NCBI RefSeq assembly: GCF_003206695.1
Contig: NZ_PZJN01000005.1
Coordinates: forward strand, 42,483-106,482
Direction of reading: 5' to 3'
DNA from: Salinicola halophyticus
GTDB lineage: Bacteria; Pseudomonadota; Gammaproteobacteria; Pseudomonadales; Halomonadaceae
DNA: 64,000 nucleotides
The notes under the pieces were generated by a model. It was not told the DNA's origin. It was given only the letters and a program-made list of their open reading frames with translations, and did no database searches. The translations under genes were made by a program, and so were the position numbers. Below, piece after piece: positions 25,278 to 35,266 of this stretch. The stretch's first letter is position 1. Each line of letters starts with the position of its first letter.

Positions 25278-26115
25278 GCTGGGTGCTCCCTTGGCTTTCG
25301 GCAGGCGTCACGTCGCGTCTACCGCCGGTCAGCATGTCGCGCACCTGCCGTAACGGCCCGCTCAGCAACACCATCAGAAGATGAACGATCACGAATAGCA
25401 CCAGCGAACCGGCGACGATGAAGTGAATCGAGCGCGCACTCTGGCGACCGCCAAACAGATCGAGTAGCCACGGCGCCGCCGCGTTGAAGGTGGGCGACAT
25501 GCAAAGGCCGGTCAGAATCATGACGGGCAGTGCTACGAACAGCACGCCCAGATAGCTGAGCTTCTGCAAGCCGTTGTAGCCCCCATGACCGGTGTGAAAG
25601 CGCAGCCGTAGGTGATCGAGAATGTCGCGACCCAGGCCGCGCCATTGGGATGCGGGTAGCCACAGATCGCGTTTCAGATGGCCGCTGAATAGCGCATACA
25701 GTGCGAACAGTGCGCCGGCGCCGGCGAACAGCCAGGCAAAGAAGAAATGCCAGAGTCGTCCCATGGTCAGAAACTGATAGCTCGGCAGGGTGATCCAGCC
25801 GGGGAACCCGCGCACGCTGGCGTTATCGTCGCTGCCGGAGTAGCCCAGGATGCCGGTGGTATCGAAAACCCAGGGGCCCAGCGCGGTCTGGCCCTTTATG
25901 TCGCCCTCGGCGCCGCGAATGGCGTACATCTCCAGCCACGGATCGTCAAAATTCGAAGCGCTACCCCAGTAGAGAGCCGGGTGTGCGTTGAAGATCTGCA
26001 AACCGCTCATCAGCAGCACGATCAGGCACCAGAGATTGACCCAGTGCCAAAGACGCACCGGAAGTCGATGGCGACGTTCGCGGCGCGGCCTGATCCGTGC
26101 AGTGGAATTGGTCAT
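25264..26115 (-). CDS. Cytochrome b561-type membrane subunit partner of the molybdoenzyme
   Basis: 283-residue integral membrane di-heme cytochrome b of the formate-dehydrogenase-gamma/b561 type. Four main hydrophobic segments: ~23-45 (RLWHWVNLWCLIVLLMSGLQ), ~125-155 (MGRLWHFFFAWLFAGAGALF), ~198-215 and ~237-262 (SIHFIVAGSLVLFVIVHLLM). Histidines in the first, second and fourth provide the likely heme ligands. A periplasmic loop separates the first two. Encoded just upstream of, and overlapping, the molybdopterin oxidoreductase, so together they form a two-subunit respiratory complex. This start is the first ATG with a purine-rich stretch upstream. Confidence 0.87.
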   Translation of the reverse strand: MTNSTARIRPRRERRHRLPVRLWHWVNLWCLIVLLMSGLQIFNAHPALYWGSASNFDDPWLEMYAIRGAEGDIKGQTALGPWVFDTTGILGYSGSDDNASVRGFPGWITLPSYQFLTMGRLWHFFFAWLFAGAGALFALYALFSGHLKRDLWLPASQWRGLGRDILDHLRLRFHTGHGGYNGLQKLSYLGVLFVALPVMILTGLCMSPTFNAAAPWLLDLFGGRQSARSIHFIVAGSLVLFVIVHLLMVLLSGPLRQVRDMLTGGRRDVTPAESQGSTQHETP

Positions 26116-26292
26116 GAGCCCGTGTCCTTGGCGGCAGTGGCGATGGAACCTACCAGTCGATGGAACCTGCCAGTCATTGTGGCGTTGATGCGGCGCCTCG
26201 ATGGCGCGGCCCGTAGACTTGTACGTCGACAGTCCGGTACTGGATGCCGGCGTTGTCTCGAGGCGGGGGATCGCCGATCTTTTCGCCGGTCT

Positions 26293-26655
26293 TTATTGGG
26301 ATTCGAGTACCGCCGAGCATTGGTCGAGCGTCTTGTCCAGGGCGGGCGGACGGCTGTCTTCACTATCGCCGGGGTCATGTTCGCGCTTCATTTCGCGCAC
26401 CTCTGCGGCGGTGAAGCGAGCCTGCAGAGCGGTAGTGACGCATTCGCAGTAGCGGTCGACCTTGGGGCCTTCGATACCGCTGGCGGCCATGTTGGCGTGA
26501 CATTGGGCCTGAGTCGATTCGACGGCTTCCGCCGACCACGGTGGCGGCGCCTCGTCATCCTGGGCGCCGGCCCGTACGGTGCCCAGGATGAACAGGAGTA
26601 TGGCACAGAGCGCGACGGTGACTGCGGCAGTGGGCGAGCGAGACCATCTCGACAT
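26293..26655 (-). CDS. Small secreted four-cysteine protein, hypothetical
   Basis: 120 residues: a signal peptide (~1-31, hydrophobic core VALCAILLFILGTV, cleavage near AGAQ) and a mature part with four cysteines (C52, C70, C72, C113), the middle pair as YCECVTTAL followed by RFTAAEVREMKRE. The pattern suggests two disulfides clamping a helical hairpin, seen in several uncharacterised gammaproteobacterial periplasmic proteins. A GGAG-like site precedes the ATG. No function can be assigned. It lies upstream of the cytochrome b gene on the same strand, 177 bases away. Confidence 0.65.
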   Translation of the reverse strand: MSRWSRSPTAAVTVALCAILLFILGTVRAGAQDDEAPPPWSAEAVESTQAQCHANMAASGIEGPKVDRYCECVTTALQARFTAAEVREMKREHDPGDSEDSRPPALDKTLDQCSAVLESQ

Positions 26656-26766
26656 GGCTTTTCTCCTGAGGGGCGGGCCCGCGGCGGGCGTTCCGGCAGT
26701 CGCTCGCCCGCGGCTACCGGATCCATAGCGGCGCTGCTGGCTTCACAGGCACTGCTCTGCTTCGGC

Positions 26767-26832
26767 GCACTAGCTCTATCGATTCCGGGCACTACCTCTT
26801 TCGATTCCAGGCAGCTTCTCTTTCAATTCTAG
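26767..26832. repeat. Three 22-bp tandem repeats upstream of the four-cysteine protein gene
   Basis: Three contiguous 22-base units (26767-26788, 26789-26810, 26811-26832) share the core CTCTxTCxATTC and begin GCAC/GCAG. They sit 112-177 bases upstream of the minus-strand gene starting at 26655. The rest of the 301-base gap between that gene and the tRNA contains only this array and the tRNA terminator. Confidence 0.82.
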
Positions 26833-26908
26833 AAAGTACGCCGGTGATTACCATCAGTCTTAAGTGGGACTCAGGCTCGCGCCAGCGCATCGAGCCGTGT
26901 TCGGGCAT

Positions 26909-26947
26909 AAAAAAACGCCCGCCAGGCAGAGCCTGAACGGACGTTTT
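26909..26947 (-). terminator. Terminator of tRNA-Pro
   Basis: On the minus strand AACGTCCG...CAGGC pairs with GCCTG...GGGCGTT (one bulged T, a few G-U pairs) and is followed by TTTTTTT. It begins about 10 bases after the tRNA CCA end. Confidence 0.85.
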
Positions 26948-26956
26948 TCAATGCGG

Positions 26957-27033
26957 TGGTCGGAATAGCAGGATTCGAACCTACGACCTCTGCCTCCCGA
27001 AGGCAGCGCTCTACCAAGCTGAGCTATATTCCG
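26957..27033 (-). tRNA. tRNA-Pro (anticodon CGG)
   Basis: 77-base cloverleaf on the minus strand: acceptor stem CGGAATA/TATTCCG, discriminator A and encoded CCA; D arm GCTCAGCTTGGTAGAGC; anticodon stem CTGCC/GGCAG with loop TTCGGGA, giving anticodon CGG (reads CCG, common in a GC-rich genome); T arm with GGTTCGAATCC. A promoter (27081-27108) and a terminator make it a stand-alone unit. Confidence 0.97.
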
Positions 27034-27080
27034 ATCTGATCGTCGATGCGTAGCCGTTGAGGCCAGCTCGACGGGGGTGA

Positions 27081-27108
27081 ATTATACTCATCAAAGGGCG
27101 CGGTGCAA
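27081..27108 (-). promoter_or_regulatory. Sigma-70 promoter of tRNA-Pro
   Basis: On the minus strand TTGCAC (27108-27103), 16-base spacer, perfect TATAAT (27086-27081), then a GC-rich discriminator (TCACCCCCG), typical of stringently controlled stable-RNA promoters. Confidence 0.85.
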
Positions 27109-27125
27109 GCCCGATCTCACGCCTT

Positions 27126-28118
27126 TTAAACGTCGCGCTCCACGGCCACTCGCGTCAGCGTCTCCATGCTCTCGCGGTAGGCGCTTGGTGCCAGAACCTG
27201 AAGCTGCGTCCGAGCCTTCTCGGCCATCTCTTCGGCGCGCTGTTGGGTGTACTCGAGCGCGCCGGTTTCCCGCACGATGGCCAGTACGTCATCCAGCCGT
27301 TCGAGACCCCCATCGGTGATCGCCTGGCGAATCAGTGCGGCCTGCTCCGGGGAGCCGTTGCGCATGGCGTGGATCAGCGGCAGCGTCGGCTTGCCTTCGG
27401 CCAGATCGTCGCCGACATTCTTGCCCATGGTTTCGGCATCGCCCTGGTAGTCGAGCAGGTCGTCGATCAGCTGGAAGGCGAGGCCCAGATAGCGGCCGTA
27501 AAGCTGTAGCGCCTGCTCCTGTTCGGCGGTGGCGCCGGCGAGAATCGCGCCGCTGTGGGAGGCCGCCTCGAACAGCATCGCGGTCTTGCCCTGGATGGTG
27601 TCGAAGTAGTCCGATTCCGAGATGTCGGCGTTGCCGATATTGGTCAACTGCTGGACTTCGCCTTCGGCGATGACGCAGGTGGCGCCGGAGAGCACCTGCA
27701 TGACCCGCATCGAACCGACCTCGACCATCATCTGGAACGATCGCGAGTAGAGGAAGTCGCCGACCAGCACCGACGGGGCATTGCCCCAGGTGTCGTTGGC
27801 CGTGGCCTTGCCGCGGCGGCGGCTGGATTCGTCGACGACATCGTCATGCAGCAGCGTGGAGGTGTGCATGAACTCGATCAACGTCGCCAGGGCGATGTGT
27901 TTGTCGCCGGCGTCGTTGCTGTCTCCGGGATAGCCGAGCGCCCGCGCGGCCAGCAGGACCAGCAAAGGACGCAGCCGCTTGCCACCGCTTTCGATGATGT
28001 ATTGGCCGATGGTCTCGACCAGAGGAATTCGCGACGCCAGTTGATCGAGGATCGTACGATTGACGGCGGCGAAGTCCTCAGCCACCGATGCATGTATGGA
28101 TGCAGCGTTGGATTGCAT
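27126..28118 (-). CDS. ispB: IspB, all-trans-octaprenyl diphosphate synthase
   Basis: Makes the long polyprenyl side chain of ubiquinone from FPP and IPP. 330 residues from MQSNAASIHASVAEDF; a frame reaching 28277 adds unrelated residues. Aspartate-rich motifs are LLHDDVVDESSRRRGK (~95-110) and QLIDDLLDYQGD (~222-233), with GGKRLRP (~48-54). Length and end match E. coli IspB (323). Divergent from the ribosomal protein operon rplU-rpmA, the common gammaproteobacterial arrangement. The chain length (C40 or C45) cannot be read safely from sequence. Confidence 0.95.
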   Translation of the reverse strand: MQSNAASIHASVAEDFAAVNRTILDQLASRIPLVETIGQYIIESGGKRLRPLLVLLAARALGYPGDSNDAGDKHIALATLIEFMHTSTLLHDDVVDESSRRRGKATANDTWGNAPSVLVGDFLYSRSFQMMVEVGSMRVMQVLSGATCVIAEGEVQQLTNIGNADISESDYFDTIQGKTAMLFEAASHSGAILAGATAEQEQALQLYGRYLGLAFQLIDDLLDYQGDAETMGKNVGDDLAEGKPTLPLIHAMRNGSPEQAALIRQAITDGGLERLDDVLAIVRETGALEYTQQRAEEMAEKARTQLQVLAPSAYRESMETLTRVAVERDV

Positions 28119-28482
28119 GGTCGGCTTGTCAATGAATCGGATGGGGCTTGAGTAGGGCCGCTCGACGCTGACCATGGGCCGGGACCCGGTGGCCGAGAGA
28201 GGCGATGTGAGGGCTATGCTAGGTGGCGCCCACAGGTGCGTCAACCGACGAGAGCCGGGGCGTGCCGAGCGATGCACGCCGCCGCGCCCCGGGGCAGCGG
28301 GCGACGGTCGGCAAAGACTTGCCTGGGGCCAGCGTAGTCGTTATAATCCGCCGCCCAACTCGTCATGCTCCCTGTCAGATGGTTGCCGGAAGGGGCACCA
28401 CTCGCCGCAGGTCGATGAAAGAGCGCTCAGTATCGATGAGTTTGGACCGATGAGCCTTGGCTCGAAAAGCCCGGAGAATGTT
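28119..28482. other. 364-base divergent region between ispB and rplU
   Basis: No gene seen. Holds the rplU promoter at 28319-28347 and a ~130-base rplU leader containing three CGATGA-centred near-repeats (around 28413, 28434 and 28449). A promoter for ispB is presumably near 28140-28200 but no clear consensus is visible. Confidence 0.6.
28319..28347 (+). promoter_or_regulatory. Sigma-70 promoter of rplU-rpmA
   Basis: TTGCCT (28319-28324), 17-base spacer, perfect TATAAT (28342-28347), placing the transcript start about 130 bases before the rplU ATG. The long leader could host autoregulation by ribosomal protein. Confidence 0.82.
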
Positions 28483-28794
28483 ATGTACGCTATTATCAAG
28501 AGCGGCGGTAAGCAGTACCGCGTGCAGGAAGGTCAGACACTCAAGCTCGAGAAGCTCGAAGTGCCGACCGGCGACACCCTGGAATTCGACCAGGTGCTGC
28601 TGGTTGCCGACGGCGACGACATCTCAGTCGGTGCGCCGCTGCTGAGTGGCGCCAAGGTGGCTGCGGAAATCGTCTCCCACGGTCGTGGTGACAAGGTGCA
28701 GATCATCAAGTTCCGTCGCCGGAAGCATCACATGAAGCGTCAGGGCCACCGTCAGTGGTTCACTGAAGTCAAGATCACCGGAATCTCCGCTTAA
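28483..28794 (+). CDS. rplU: 50S ribosomal protein L21
   Basis: 103 residues, exactly the usual length, starting [18 protein letters not shown], with [20 protein letters not shown] and the basic [20 protein letters not shown] end that binds 23S rRNA. GGAGA precedes the ATG. First gene of rplU-rpmA, 32 bases ahead of rpmA, sharing one promoter and the terminator at 29105. Confidence 0.98.
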   Translation: MYAIIKSGGKQYRVQEGQTLKLEKLEVPTGDTLEFDQVLLVADGDDISVGAPLLSGAKVAAEIVSHGRGDKVQIIKFRRRKHHMKRQGHRQWFTEVKITGISA

Positions 28795-28826
28795 GCGGAA
28801 CATTCCCCCAGAGAGAGGGTTTCTCC

Positions 28827-29084
28827 ATGGCTCATAAGAAGGCTGCCGGTAGTACTCGTAACGGTCGCGATTCCGAATCCAAACGCCTTGGTGTCAAGCT
28901 GTACGGTGGACAGAAAGCGATCGCCGGCAACATCATCGTTCGCCAGCGTGGCACTCGGTTCCACGCAGGAACCGGCGTCGGTATCGGCAAGGACCATACC
29001 CTGTTTGCACTGAATGACGGCGTCATCAAGTTCGAGCAGAAAGGCCCGAAGAACCGCAAGTTCGTGAGCGTAGTCTCCGCCTGA
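28827..29084 (+). CDS. rpmA: 50S ribosomal protein L27
   Basis: 85 residues with the N-terminus [21 protein letters not shown] that reaches the peptidyl-transferase centre, followed by [20 protein letters not shown] and [17 protein letters not shown]. No N-terminal processing extension of the Firmicutes type is present. It follows rplU closely and ends with a strong terminator before obgE. Confidence 0.98.
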   Translation: MAHKKAAGSTRNGRDSESKRLGVKLYGGQKAIAGNIIVRQRGTRFHAGTGVGIGKDHTLFALNDGVIKFEQKGPKNRKFVSVVSA

Positions 29085-29104
29085 GACGTCACGAACCTTG
29101 TATG

Positions 29105-30413
<1,309 letters not shown>

Positions 30414-30503
30414 CGGCGGCGGGTTGATTGCCGTATCGAACGCGTTGGCAATGTGTTGGGCCGGGAGAATTCATACCCGGCCGGCTCCCGGGTGGAGGCG
30501 AGG

Positions 30504-31640
30504 ATGACGGCGGATCGGCAGGTGGGGCGAGCGGTGCTAAAAGGCGCAAAGCGGGTCGTAGTCAAGATCGGTAGCGCCTTGCTGACCAATGACGGTCGCG
30601 GGCTCGATGAGTCGGCGATCGGCGGCTGGGTCGATCAGATGGCCGAGTTGCACCGGCGCGGGGTCGAAGTGGTGCTGGTTTCGTCCGGCTCCATCGCCGA
30701 GGGCATGGTGCGACTGGGCTGGCACACGCGACCGACCGCCGTGCATGAACTTCAGGCAGCGGCGGCCGTCGGCCAGAGCGGGCTGTCGCAATGCTACGAG
30801 ACGCACTTTGCCCGCCACGGCCTGCGTAGCGCGCAGGTCCTGCTGACGCACGACGACCTTTCCAATCGCAAGCGCTATCTCAATGCGCGTTCGGCACTGC
30901 GGACGCTGGTGCAGCTCGACGTGATTCCGGTGATCAACGAAAACGATACCGTGGTCACCGACGAGATCCGCTTCGGCGACAACGATACGCTCGGCGCGCT
31001 GGTCGCCAACCTGCTCGAGGCCGATGCGCTGCTGATACTGACCGACCAGGAAGGGCTGTTCGACGCCGATCCGCGGCAGAACCCCCAGGCTCGCCTGATC
31101 GGCGAAGGTCAGGCCGACGACCCCGTGCTGGATGCCGTGGCCGGCGGCGGCGGGGTGCTGGGTCGCGGCGGCATGGCGACCAAGCTGCGCGCGGCGCGGC
31201 TCGCGGCGCGTTCCGGCGCGGTCACGGCGATCGCCAGCGGGCGTCAGCCTCGCGTGCTGGCACGGCTGCTCGAGGGCGAGTCGCTGGGTACCGTGCTGTC
31301 TCCCGATCACGCGCCGCTGGCGGCGCGCAAGCGCTGGCTCGCCGGCCAGCTGCAGGTGCGCGGCACGCTGACGCTGGATGCCGGCGCGGTCAACGTGCTG
31401 CGATCCCAGGGGTCCAGTCTGCTGCCGGTCGGCGTCAAACAGGTGCAAGGCGCTTTCCGGCGCGGCGACATGGTGGTCTGCGTGGATGAGCGCGGCATCC
31501 GCGTGGCCAAGGGGCTGGTCAACTATTCGAGTGCCGATGCGGTCCAGCTGATCGGGCAGCCGAGCCAGCGCATCGCCGAGATACTGGGCTACATGGAAGC
31601 GCCGGAGCTGATCCACCGCGACAACCTGGTCGTGATCTGA
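30504..31640 (+). CDS. proB: Glutamate 5-kinase
   Basis: First step of proline synthesis: ATP-dependent phosphorylation of glutamate. 378 residues from ATG at 30504, with GGAGG and GAGG stretches in the preceding 15 bases. Amino-acid kinase domain ~15-260 ([72 protein letters not shown]) followed by a C-terminal PUA domain (~285-370, [20 protein letters not shown]). Feedback inhibition by proline is typical; in halophiles proline is also an osmolyte. proA is not adjacent. Confidence 0.96.
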   Translation: MTADRQVGRAVLKGAKRVVVKIGSALLTNDGRGLDESAIGGWVDQMAELHRRGVEVVLVSSGSIAEGMVRLGWHTRPTAVHELQAAAAVGQSGLSQCYETHFARHGLRSAQVLLTHDDLSNRKRYLNARSALRTLVQLDVIPVINENDTVVTDEIRFGDNDTLGALVANLLEADALLILTDQEGLFDADPRQNPQARLIGEGQADDPVLDAVAGGGGVLGRGGMATKLRAARLAARSGAVTAIASGRQPRVLARLLEGESLGTVLSPDHAPLAARKRWLAGQLQVRGTLTLDAGAVNVLRSQGSSLLPVGVKQVQGAFRRGDMVVCVDERGIRVAKGLVNYSSADAVQLIGQPSQRIAEILGYMEAPELIHRDNLVVI

Positions 31641-31910
31641 GTTCGAATCGATCACAGGCAGAGCGCGAGAGCCCATGGGGAGTTGGCGCTGGTATCGCGC
31701 CTTGGCCTTGTGATAGACTCCCGCATCCTCTCAGACATGGCCCGTTTAAGACTGCTTGAACCGCAGTCGAAAGTGGCTCCGAGACGTTTCGTTTTCGGGT
31801 GTCGCTGAACATTCGGCCGAATCATTCAGGGTTGGCCTGAAGCGGTTTCGAGGCTGGCCTGGGTGATTTAACTTACAGAATTGACTGCCCATATCTCCAA
31901 GGAGGCGACG

Positions 31911-32177
31911 GTGGCGAATACCAAGCAGGCGCGTAAGCGCGCACGTCAGGCGGAAGAGCGCCGCCAGCACAACGCAAGTCAGCGTTCGATGGTGCGGACC
32001 TACATCAAGCGCGTGATCAAGGCCATTCAGGCTGGCGATCAGACGCAGGCGAACAGCGAATTCAAGGCCGCTCAGCCGGTCATCGATCGCATCGCCGACA
32101 AGGACGCCATGTCCAAGAAGAAGGCTGCGCGCATCAAGAGTCGCTTGAACAAGCGAATCAAGGCGCTGGCTGCCTAA
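31911..32177 (+). CDS. rpsT: 30S ribosomal protein S20
   Basis: 88 residues starting at GTG (read VANTKQARKRARQAEERRQ), with a perfect AGGAGG 7 bases upstream; this decides the start over an in-frame upstream ATG. S20 genes often use non-AUG starts, linked to autoregulation in E. coli. The body is helical and highly basic (KKKAARIKSRLNKRIKALAA). The 270-base region before it holds no gene; the leader is probably ~190 bases. Confidence 0.97.
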   Translation: MANTKQARKRARQAEERRQHNASQRSMVRTYIKRVIKAIQAGDQTQANSEFKAAQPVIDRIADKDAMSKKKAARIKSRLNKRIKALAA

Positions 32178-32196
32178 GCCGGACGCGCTTGACGAG

Positions 32197-32221
32197 AAAC
32201 CGGCTTCGGCCGGTTTTTTTG
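32197..32221 (+). terminator. Terminator after rpsT
   Basis: AACCGGC (32198-32204), tetraloop TTCG, GCCGGTT (32209-32215) and a run of T to 32220. Confidence 0.92.
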
Positions 32222-32247
32222 TATCTGCTCTTTCTGACGGCTTCTCA

Positions 32248-33870
32248 ATGAGCGACCAGCACGGACCTGCGGACAATCCTCCGGATGATTCGGTAGCCGA
32301 CGCGATGGCGGCGGATACGGCAACGCCTGTCTCTCGCGGCGGGCTGCTGCGTTCCGGCATGGTCGTCAGCACGATGACGCTGCTGTCACGCGTGCTGGGT
32401 CTGGCGAGAGACGTGGTGATCGCGGCGCTGCTGGGGGCCGGTAGCGGCGCCGATGCCTTCTTCGTGGCATTCAAGATTCCCAACTTCATGCGCCGGCTGT
32501 TTGCCGAGGGGGCCTTCAATCAGGCCTTCGTGCCGGTGCTGTCGGAGTACGCGACGCAGCGGACGCGGGCCGAGGTCCGCGAGCTGCTCGATGCGGTATC
32601 CGGCAGTCTCAGTGTGGTGCTGGCGCTGATCACCGCGCTGGCCATCGCCGCCGCGCCCTGGCTCGCCTGGCTGTTTGCGCCGGGTTTCCAGTCCGATCCG
32701 GGCAAGTTGGCGCTGACGACGGAAATGCTGCGCCTGACGTTTCCGTATCTGCTGTTGATCTCGTTGACGGCATTCGCCGGCAGCGTGCTCAACACCTGGG
32801 AGCGCTTCGCGATACCGGCGTTCACCCCGGTATTGCTGAACGTCAGTCTGATCGGGGCGGCGCTGTGGCTGACACCCTGGATGCGCGATCCGGCGCTGGG
32901 TCTCGCCTGGGGCGTGCTGATTGCCGGCGCGGCGCAGCTGCTTTTCCAGCTGCCGTTTCTGGCCCGCCTGGGCCTGATGCCTCGGCCGCGAGCCCGCTTC
33001 AGGCATCCCGGCGTGCGGCGTATTCTGCGTTTGATGACGCCGGCGCTGTTCGGCGTCTCGGTATCGCAGATCAACCTGCTGCTGGATACCGTGCTGGCCT
33101 CTTTTCTGGTCTCCGGCAGCGTCTCCTGGCTCTACTATTCCGATCGCCTGGTGGAGCTACCGCTTGGGGTGTTCGGAATCGCCATCGCCACGGTGATCCT
33201 GCCGGCGCTCTCCAAGCGTCATGCCGACGAGTCCCGGGACCATTTCGCGCGCATGCTCGACTGGGCGTTGAGAATGGTGCTGCTGATCGGGCTGCCGTCG
33301 GCGCTGGCACTGATTCTGCTGGCCGAACCGCTGCTGATCAGTCTGTTCCACTACGGGGCGATGACCGACCACGACGTGGTCATGGCATCCCGCAGCCTTC
33401 GGGCCTATGCACTGGGGTTGCTGGCGTTCATGCTGATCAAGGTATTGGCGCCGGGCTACTTCGCGCGGCAGGACACCAAGACGCCGGTCAAGATCGGCAT
33501 CATCGCGATGTTCGCCAACATGGTCATGAATCTGGCGCTCATCGTGCCGCTGGCCCATGCCGGGCTGGCGCTGGCCACGGCGCTTTCGGCGTTTCTCAAC
33601 GCCGGGCTGCTGGGGCTGGGCCTTCACCGGCAGGGCGTGCTGCGTTTCCAGCCGGGCTGGGGGCGTTACGCGGTGCAGGTCGTGGGGGGCTGCCTGCTGA
33701 TGGGAGCCGGGCTGTGGTGGCTGTCGCCGGACTGGCACACCTGGGTCACCTGGAGCGCACCGCACCGCGCCGGCATGCTGATGGCTCTGGTAGTCGGCGG
33801 CGTCGCTATCTATTTTGGCTGGCTGGCGCTCAGCGGCATTCGGTTGCGGGATTTCCGCCTGCACGGCTGA
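32248..33870 (+). CDS. murJ: Lipid II flippase MurJ
   Basis: Inner-membrane MOP-superfamily flippase that exports lipid II for peptidoglycan assembly. 540 residues, about 14 membrane helices. Signatures: SRVLGLARDVVIAALLGAG (~49-67), DAFFVAFKIPNFMRRLFAEG (~70-89) with the conserved arginines, AFNQAFVPVLSEY, and LLDTVLASFLVSGSVSWLYY. A ~30-residue acidic N-terminal extension (SDQHGPADNPPDDSVADAM) precedes the first helix. Follows rpsT, as in many gammaproteobacteria. The ribosome-binding site is poor. Confidence 0.95.
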   Translation: MSDQHGPADNPPDDSVADAMAADTATPVSRGGLLRSGMVVSTMTLLSRVLGLARDVVIAALLGAGSGADAFFVAFKIPNFMRRLFAEGAFNQAFVPVLSEYATQRTRAEVRELLDAVSGSLSVVLALITALAIAAAPWLAWLFAPGFQSDPGKLALTTEMLRLTFPYLLLISLTAFAGSVLNTWERFAIPAFTPVLLNVSLIGAALWLTPWMRDPALGLAWGVLIAGAAQLLFQLPFLARLGLMPRPRARFRHPGVRRILRLMTPALFGVSVSQINLLLDTVLASFLVSGSVSWLYYSDRLVELPLGVFGIAIATVILPALSKRHADESRDHFARMLDWALRMVLLIGLPSALALILLAEPLLISLFHYGAMTDHDVVMASRSLRAYALGLLAFMLIKVLAPGYFARQDTKTPVKIGIIAMFANMVMNLALIVPLAHAGLALATALSAFLNAGLLGLGLHRQGVLRFQPGWGRYAVQVVGGCLLMGAGLWWLSPDWHTWVTWSAPHRAGMLMALVVGGVAIYFGWLALSGIRLRDFRLHG

Positions 33871-33886
33871 CACGAGCCGAAGCGCC

Positions 33887-33967
33887 TGAATGGCGGGACG
33901 AGCTCTTCGATGGTGGGATGCCCTCGTTGATGGAGGGACGCGCTCCTTGGTGATGGGAAGCGCCCTC
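33887..33967 (+). repeat. Four 20-bp tandem repeats between murJ and ribF
   Basis: Units at 33887-33906, 33907-33926, 33927-33946 and 33947-33967 (the last one base longer) share the pattern GATGGxGGGAcGcgCTC. The array starts 17 bases after the murJ stop and runs into the ribF promoter. Confidence 0.85.
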
Positions 33968-33977
33968 TGGTTATAAT
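33947..33977 (+). promoter_or_regulatory. Probable promoter of ribF
   Basis: Perfect TATAAT at 33972-33977; the best upstream partner is TTGGTG at 33947-33952 with a long 19-base spacer, lying in the last copy of the 20-bp repeat array. The -10 is convincing, the -35 is not. Confidence 0.55.
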
Positions 33978-34028
33978 GACGCCTTTTTATGCAGCAATGC
34001 GGTTCGCACTGTAACGGGAACAGACCCT

Positions 34029-35174
34029 ATGGAACTGATCCGAGGCTTGCACAATCTGCCGACTGTCGCCGACGCCGCGCAGCGGCGGACGTTGCCTGGC
34101 TGCGTGGCCACCATCGGCAACTTCGATGGCGTGCACCTGGGTCATCGGGCCATCCTGGAGCAGTTGCGCACGCTGTCCCGCGCGGCGGGGCTGCCGGTCA
34201 CGGTGGTGATCTTCGAACCCCAGCCACGGGAATACTTCGCAGGCGACCAGGCACCGCCGCGATTGACCCGGCTGCGCGACAAGGTTGCGCTGCTCAAGGC
34301 CCAGGGAGCCGATAGGATCCTGTGCCTGCCCTTCAACGACGCCTTGCGCAGTCTGACCGCGCGACAGTTCATCGAGCGGGTGTTGATCGAGGGCCTGCAG
34401 GTCAAGCATCTGGTCGTCGGTGACGATTTCCGCTTCGGCTGTGATCGCGCCGGAGATTTCACCCTGCTGCAGGCGGTCGGGCGCGAGCAGAATTTCGCCG
34501 TCGAGCATGCGCGCACCTTCGTTCTCGACGACGAACGTGTTTCGAGTACGCGAGTGCGCACGCTGCTGGCCAGCGGCAACTTCTTTCAGGCCGCGCGCTT
34601 GCTGGGCCGCCCCTATGGCTACCAGGGGCGGGTCGTGCGCGATCGTCAGCTGGGGCGCACCATTGGCGTGCCGACCGCCAATATCCCGTTGACCTCGCGG
34701 CCCCTGGCCCTGCGTGGCGTGTTCGCCTGCGCCACCCGGTTGCCGGACGGCGAATGGGTGGCGGGTGTGGCCAACATCGGCTGGCGGCCCACGGTCGGTG
34801 CCGATCGGCCGATGCTCGAAGTGCACCTGCTGGATCGTGAAATCGACCTCTACGGTCAGCCGCTGACCGTCGTGCCCTGTGCACGATTGCGTGGCGAAAC
34901 CAAGTTCGACGATTTCAGCGAGCTGGTCGCCCAGATCCATCGCGATCTCGACAGTGCCCGGCACTATTTTCGGCTAGCGCTATTGCCGACGCACCGGCCG
35001 GCCGAATCTCTCGCCTCATCTTTGACCGAAGCCGAGACAGACGCAGCCGAGAGCGGGGGGCTGTGTGCCGCGACGATGCCGCAGGCGCGGTTCCCCCTCG
35101 CCTCGGCGCCATTGCCGCTGGATACCGCCGCCGCCGAACATCCGGGGCCGACATCCACCGATGCGCACGAATGA
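34029..35174 (+). CDS. ribF: Bifunctional riboflavin kinase/FAD synthetase
   Basis: Converts riboflavin to FMN and FAD. 381 residues against the usual ~310. The nucleotidyl-transferase domain (~1-185) has TIGNFDGVHLGHRAIL (~30-45), the GDDFRFGCDRAGDF loop and SSTRVRTLLASG; the riboflavin kinase domain (~186-315) has GRTIGVPTANIPL and VANIGWRPTVG. Beyond ~315 a ~65-residue Ala/Pro/Ser-rich tail is added (PTHRPAESLASSLTEAETDA and onward), without known domain character. Head of the classic ribF-ileS-lspA-fkpB-ispH cluster; no FMN riboswitch is seen upstream. Confidence 0.95.
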   Translation: MELIRGLHNLPTVADAAQRRTLPGCVATIGNFDGVHLGHRAILEQLRTLSRAAGLPVTVVIFEPQPREYFAGDQAPPRLTRLRDKVALLKAQGADRILCLPFNDALRSLTARQFIERVLIEGLQVKHLVVGDDFRFGCDRAGDFTLLQAVGREQNFAVEHARTFVLDDERVSSTRVRTLLASGNFFQAARLLGRPYGYQGRVVRDRQLGRTIGVPTANIPLTSRPLALRGVFACATRLPDGEWVAGVANIGWRPTVGADRPMLEVHLLDREIDLYGQPLTVVPCARLRGETKFDDFSELVAQIHRDLDSARHYFRLALLPTHRPAESLASSLTEAETDAAESGGLCAATMPQARFPLASAPLPLDTAAAEHPGPTSTDAHE

Positions 35175-35185
35175 CGCGGCCGAAC

Positions 35186-35266
35186 GAGATAGCCGAACGA
35201 TACAGTCTTGAACGGCCCTGACGGACACAGCCCTGAGTGGGCCAAAACAGCCTTGAGCGGACCCGA
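35186..35266 (+). repeat. Degenerate tandem repeats in the ribF-ileS spacer
   Basis: Two 13-base copies of GCCGAACGAxAxA (about 35178-35203) are followed by three ~22-base units whose shared core is ACAGCCyTGAgcGG (from 35202, 35226 and 35247). They fill most of the 98 bases between ribF and ileS. Confidence 0.75.

Noticed and set aside
33871..34028. FMN riboswitch ahead of ribF
   Set aside because: No RFN-element core; the region consists of 20-bp repeats and a promoter.
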